Part shown: positions 4,219-6,391 of the stretch, in pieces
Numbering within the stretch: position 1 is the first letter of the stretch
Layout of the letters: each line of letters starts with the position of its first letter
NCBI GenBank assembly: GCA_014380255.1
Contig: JACMKG010000483.1
Span: 1 to 6,391 of the forward strand
From: Prolixibacteraceae bacterium
GTDB taxonomy: Bacteria; Bacteroidota; Bacteroidia; Bacteroidales; Prolixibacteraceae
Length of the DNA: 6,391 nucleotides
Direction: 5' to 3'
Position numbers and translations under genes: made by a program
The notes under the pieces: model-generated
Database searches by the model: none
Told to the model about the DNA's origin: nothing
The model's input: the letters and a program-made list of their open reading frames with translations, nothing else

Positions 4219-5412
4219 CTACGCTTCTTTATTAAATTCATAGTTTTCTCTTCTGCCCGAATTGATTGCCCCTTCCCTGGCAGGCAGGGTGAAATAAAAA
4301 GTGGTTCCCTGGCCTTCCACGCTATCGACGCAAATCTCCCCTCCGTTTCGCTCCACAAACCCTTTGACCAGCAGCAGGCCAACGCCCGCACCCTTGTTCT
4401 CTTCCCTGGCTTTGGCAAGGGTTTTTAACTGGGCGGTAAAAAGCCTTTCCACCTTATCGGGAGACATGCCTGCACCGGTATCTTTCACTTTCACCACTAC
4501 CAGGTCATCTTTCACCTCAGCCGATATGATGATCACCCCCTTGTGATGGGAATATTTGATGGCATTGGAAACCAGGTTCTGAAGGATGGAGAGCAGCATT
4601 TTTTCATCCGCAAATACAAAGGAGTCCCTTTTCACCTCCCCCTTTAATAGGATGGACCTGGTGGCTGCCAGTTCGTTGAAAGTTTCAAAAACCCGTATAA
4701 CTACCTTTTTGAGATCCAAAAGGACAGGTATAAATATATCGCCTGCATGTTTTATCCTTGCCCATTCGACCAGGTAATCCAGCATGTTTAATTCTTCGGT
4801 GGAGGCCTCGTAAAGGCTGTTGATCAACCGGCTCAGTTCCCCGGGCTCCAAATGGTTGAGATCCGTTTTGAGGTAATCGGCCACGCTGACAATATAGCTT
4901 AAGGGGCTTCTTAGGTCATGGGAAAGGATATGGATGATATTCTCTTTATGGACCATCAGTTCCTCCAAATCCTGCATGTGTTGGGTGATGGCATCCTCAT
5001 TTATTTTCCTGTGGGTAAGGTCCCGGAGTATTTTTATAAAGCCGATCAGCTCGTCATTGTCATCCCTTAACGGGAACATCAGTCCATAGGCATAAAAAAG
5101 GCTGCCGTCTTTAAGTACATGCCACCGGTTGTCGGTTGCCCGTCCTTCACTTAAAGCAAGCTCCATTTCCTCCAAAGGAACATGGTTTTTGATATCTTCC
5201 TCGGTGAAGATGATATCGATCGGCTGGCCAATGACTTCTTCGGGCTGATAACCAAATAACAAGGCGGCTCCGGGATACCAGCTGTTAATGACCAGATCTT
5301 TATTAGTGGTAAGGATAGAATAATCAACCAGGTTATTCAATACCAGCCGGGTCAATTCATTGGCCGGCATGTGCCTGTTTTCAGAGAGCTTAATATGCAG
5401 ATGTTTATCCAT
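4219..5412 (-). CDS. PAS-domain sensor histidine kinase, soluble, no receiver domain
   Basis: 397 residues. A PAS domain covers about 22-137 (LFGYQPEEVIGQPIDIIF at 52-69, KDGSLFYAYG at 101-110, GFIKILRDLTHRK at 124-136). A short helical linker leads to the HisKA dimerisation domain with SHDLRSPL, phospho-acceptor His165. The ATP-binding domain shows the N box LQNLVSNAIKYS (Asn279, Asn283), the G1 box DTGAGM (Asp311), an F-like box VERLF, and the G2 box GAGVGLLLVKG (341-351), ending GTTFYFTLPA. All catalytic motifs are intact. There is no membrane segment or signal peptide, so it senses a cytoplasmic cue through PAS; no cofactor-binding residue can be named. No receiver domain is fused or adjacent, so its response regulator is elsewhere. 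Met15 is an alternative start, but the ATG at 5410-5412 has a long AT-rich leader and no competing upstream start. No ribosome site is seen. Confidence 0.96.
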   Translation of the reverse strand: MDKHLHIKLSENRHMPANELTRLVLNNLVDYSILTTNKDLVINSWYPGAALLFGYQPEEVIGQPIDIIFTEEDIKNHVPLEEMELALSEGRATDNRWHVLKDGSLFYAYGLMFPLRDDNDELIGFIKILRDLTHRKINEDAITQHMQDLEELMVHKENIIHILSHDLRSPLSYIVSVADYLKTDLNHLEPGELSRLINSLYEASTEELNMLDYLVEWARIKHAGDIFIPVLLDLKKVVIRVFETFNELAATRSILLKGEVKRDSFVFADEKMLLSILQNLVSNAIKYSHHKGVIIISAEVKDDLVVVKVKDTGAGMSPDKVERLFTAQLKTLAKAREENKGAGVGLLLVKGFVERNGGEICVDSVEGQGTTFYFTLPAREGAINSGRRENYEFNKEA

Positions 5413-5840
5413 TGGATTATTCGTTGATATGTGTATATAAAATTATAGTAAAAACATAAAGATCATTGATTTAATAAAAAAAGGGTTACATAATTTTATC
5501 TTCTTTTTATATGATATGGCATAAAAACTTTTAACATCAAACGTGTTTTTTTGTTTATGAAGGTCACAACATGGGGGAAGTTGCAAAGCAAATGTCTCCT
5601 GAATAAAAGAATAGAGACTACTGTTTTATTTCACCTCCATAACCCCCATATCCTTCAGTGCTATAGAAAATACTGCTGTGCAAAGGAGTGCAAACGGATG
5701 CACATGTGATTGAATGTGAATAGCTTAGCCACATGGTACCTATCTTTACACCAAGCAAATGACCACGCAGGGCACCCCGGGTAAACGCCTTAAATGAGTC
5801 AGCGCAACATTCAATTATTTACTTTTAATATTTTTCTATT
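5413..5840. other. Intergenic region between kinase and DUF6266-like relic
   Basis: The kinase-proximal 130 bp is very AT-rich and should hold its promoter, but no exact TAnnTTTG was found on the minus strand. The remainder shows no recognised gene, repeat or RNA. One 50-codon plus-strand ORF is listed separately with low confidence. Confidence 0.5.
5557..5709 (+). CDS. Doubtful 50-codon ORF, cysteine-rich and basic
   Basis: An ATG at 5557 opens 50 codons ending in TGA at 5707. The product begins MKVTTWGKLQSKC and its last third is rich in Cys, Lys and Arg (CYRKYCCAKECKRMH), with five Cys in all. There is no hydrophobic core, signal peptide or recognised family. No Shine-Dalgarno sequence or clear -7 box precedes it. 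An open stretch of this length can arise by chance, so this is listed only as a candidate small protein. Confidence 0.15.
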   Translation: MKVTTWGKLQSKCLLNKRIETTVLFHLHNPHILQCYRKYCCAKECKRMHM

Positions 5841-6005
5841 ATGGCAAAGATTCTTAACCGAATTTTAGGCGGTTTCTCCGGAAAGGTGGGAACCGTTGTG
5901 GGGGCCTGCTGGAAAGGGATCGACCACATGCGCGCCCTGGCTAAAAAATGTATGAAATCAAATATCTATCCCACACATGACCAAAATCTTATTGGCTTTC
6001 GATAA
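5841..6005 (+). pseudogene. DUF6266-family gene, truncated after about 37 codons
   Basis: The ATG at 5841 opens 54 codons. The first 37 read MAKILNRILGGFSGKVGTVV then GACWKGIDHMRALAKKC, which fits the N-terminus of DUF6266 proteins (GxFSGKVGxVVG, W-x-G, x-R-x-L-x-KK). Intact members, of unknown function, run to about 200 residues and often occur in several copies in Bacteroidota genomes. After residue 37 the remaining 17 residues look unrelated, and TAA follows at 6003. The gene is therefore a 5' stub, broken by deletion or replacement near 5950. No transposase or target-site duplication is visible at the break. The N-terminal part is undamaged, so the truncation may be recent, or the short form may still be translated. 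Confidence 0.65.
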
Positions 6006-6031
6006 GTTATACCCATTTGATTTATAAATTA

Positions 6032-6065
6032 ATCCATCGGCATTTTTGGTATAATGCCGATGGAT
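6032..6065. repeat. Perfect 12-bp inverted repeat
   Basis: ATCCATCGGCAT (6032-6043) and ATGCCGATGGAT (6054-6065) are exact reverse complements around the 10-nt loop TTTTGGTATA. No T-tract follows on the plus strand. It lies between the DUF6266-like stub and the gene at the right edge. Confidence 0.85.
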
Positions 6066-6072
6066 AGACTTG

Positions 6073-6089
6073 CCCGCCAAACAGGCGGG
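6073..6089. repeat. GC-rich hairpin CCCGCC/GGCGGG
   Basis: CCCGCC (6073-6078) pairs with GGCGGG (6084-6089) over the 5-nt loop AAACA. Short GC-rich dyads of this kind are often dispersed in Bacteroidota intergenic regions. No T-tract follows. Confidence 0.7.
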
Positions 6090-6116
6090 AAGTGTTAGGA
6101 CAATCGAGGATACGAA

Positions 6117-6142
6117 GATTGGACTATTACACTTCTCCAATC
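6117..6142. repeat. 7-bp inverted repeat GATTGGA/TCCAATC
   Basis: GATTGGA (6117-6123) and TCCAATC (6136-6142) are exact reverse complements around a 12-nt loop. It is the third hairpin in a row upstream of the gene at 6242. Confidence 0.5.
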
Positions 6143-6215
6143 GGTATTACTTCAACCTAAAAAGATCATATGCGTCATGGATTGCCCCTCCCCATGCAGG
6201 TTGCTATAAAATTAC

Positions 6216-6223
6216 TAACTTTG
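6216..6223 (+). promoter_or_regulatory. -7 box (TAACTTTG) for the gene at the right edge
   Basis: TAACTTTG is an exact TAnnTTTG match 18 bp upstream of the ATG at 6242. It predicts a transcript start near 6228 and so excludes the in-frame upstream ATGs at 6170 and 6194. The nearest -33-like element is a GTTG only 12 bp upstream of the box. Confidence 0.45.
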
Positions 6224-6241
6224 TTAAAAACTATATCAGGA

Positions 6242-6391
6242 ATGGCATCACAGGTAAGTATCTCGGGCTGGCTTTTACTGGGCCTCATCCTATTAATGCT
6301 TGCACTTATTGGGGCAGTTATATACCTGTCGCTGCGTTTGCGTAAATCGGCAGCGGGCAGCCTGGGCATGGAATCGAGGTACCAGGAGATG
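6242..6391 (+). CDS. Unidentified single-pass membrane protein, N-terminal part (runs off the right edge)
   Basis: From the ATG at 6242 the frame is open to the window end, giving 50 residues. MASQVSISG is followed by a strong membrane helix, WLLLGLILLMLALIGAVIYL (residues 10-29), then a basic stretch SLRLRKS (30-36) and a hydrophilic tail. The positive charges after the helix suggest an outside N-terminus and cytoplasmic C-terminus, an N-terminal anchor for a domain outside the window. The frame is open back to 6161 with ATGs at 6170 and 6194, but those codons are AT-rich and unlike the G/C-ending codons after 6242, and the putative -7 box at 6216 lies inside them; 6242 is therefore preferred. 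The AGGA directly touching the ATG is too close to act as a ribosome site. Family and function are not recognisable from this fragment. Confidence 0.65.
   Translation, partial: MASQVSISGWLLLGLILLMLALIGAVIYLSLRLRKSAAGSLGMESRYQEM

Noticed and set aside
5955..6023. 9-bp inverted repeat AAATCAAAT/ATTTGATTT inside the DUF6266-like stub
   Set aside because: Low-complexity A/T-rich arms with a 51-nt separation; expected by chance.
6238..6241. AGGA as Shine-Dalgarno for the gene at 6242
   Set aside because: It abuts the start codon with no spacing, so it cannot pair as a normal ribosome site.
6070..6345. Plus-strand 91-codon frame over the three hairpins and the right-edge gene
   Set aside because: Different frame from the membrane-helix ORF, and it starts within hairpin sequence; its product has no coherent features.

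Overview
The window looks like chromosomal DNA from a member of the Bacteroidota. Supporting signs are several exact TAnnTTTG boxes (the -7 element of this phylum's housekeeping promoters) upstream of genes, an almost complete lack of Shine-Dalgarno sequences, dispersed AAAAGT-rich intergenic text, and two decayed copies of a small protein type resembling DUF6266 that is common in this phylum. No taxonomic marker gene is present, so the assignment is inference.

Layout. (1) 1-458, minus: N-terminal part of an APC-superfamily amino-acid permease running off the left edge. (2) 459-1221: no convincing gene. It holds an 8-bp tandem repeat, a 14-bp duplication and a striking symmetrical array of CATAG motifs at 11-bp spacing. 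(3) 1222-1878 and 1961-2509, minus: a DedA-family membrane protein preceded by a YqhA/UPF0114 membrane protein, 82 bp apart and probably co-transcribed. (4) 2510-3193: a terminator-like hairpin and a small pseudogene (2706-2989). (5) 3194-4112, plus: two tandemly duplicated small genes of unknown function (about 60% identical over their shared part) that also share about 100 bp of upstream sequence. The second copy is put out of frame near its start by a run of 11 A. (6) 4219-5412, minus: a soluble PAS-histidine kinase, convergent with the duplicated pair. (7) 5413-5840: mostly featureless, with one doubtful 50-codon ORF. (8) 5841-6005: truncated DUF6266-like relic, then three hairpins. (9) 6242 to the right edge, plus: start of an unidentified single-pass membrane protein.

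How the parts fit. DedA and YqhA are both small inner-membrane proteins and form the only likely operon. The kinase has no receiver domain and no response-regulator neighbour, so its partner lies elsewhere. The duplicated pair is the best candidate for something undescribed: a tandem paralogue pair with a conserved upstream stem-loop, one copy carrying a homopolymer that could act as an expression switch. Nothing in the sequence reveals what these proteins do. No tRNA, rRNA, CRISPR array or intact transposase was seen.
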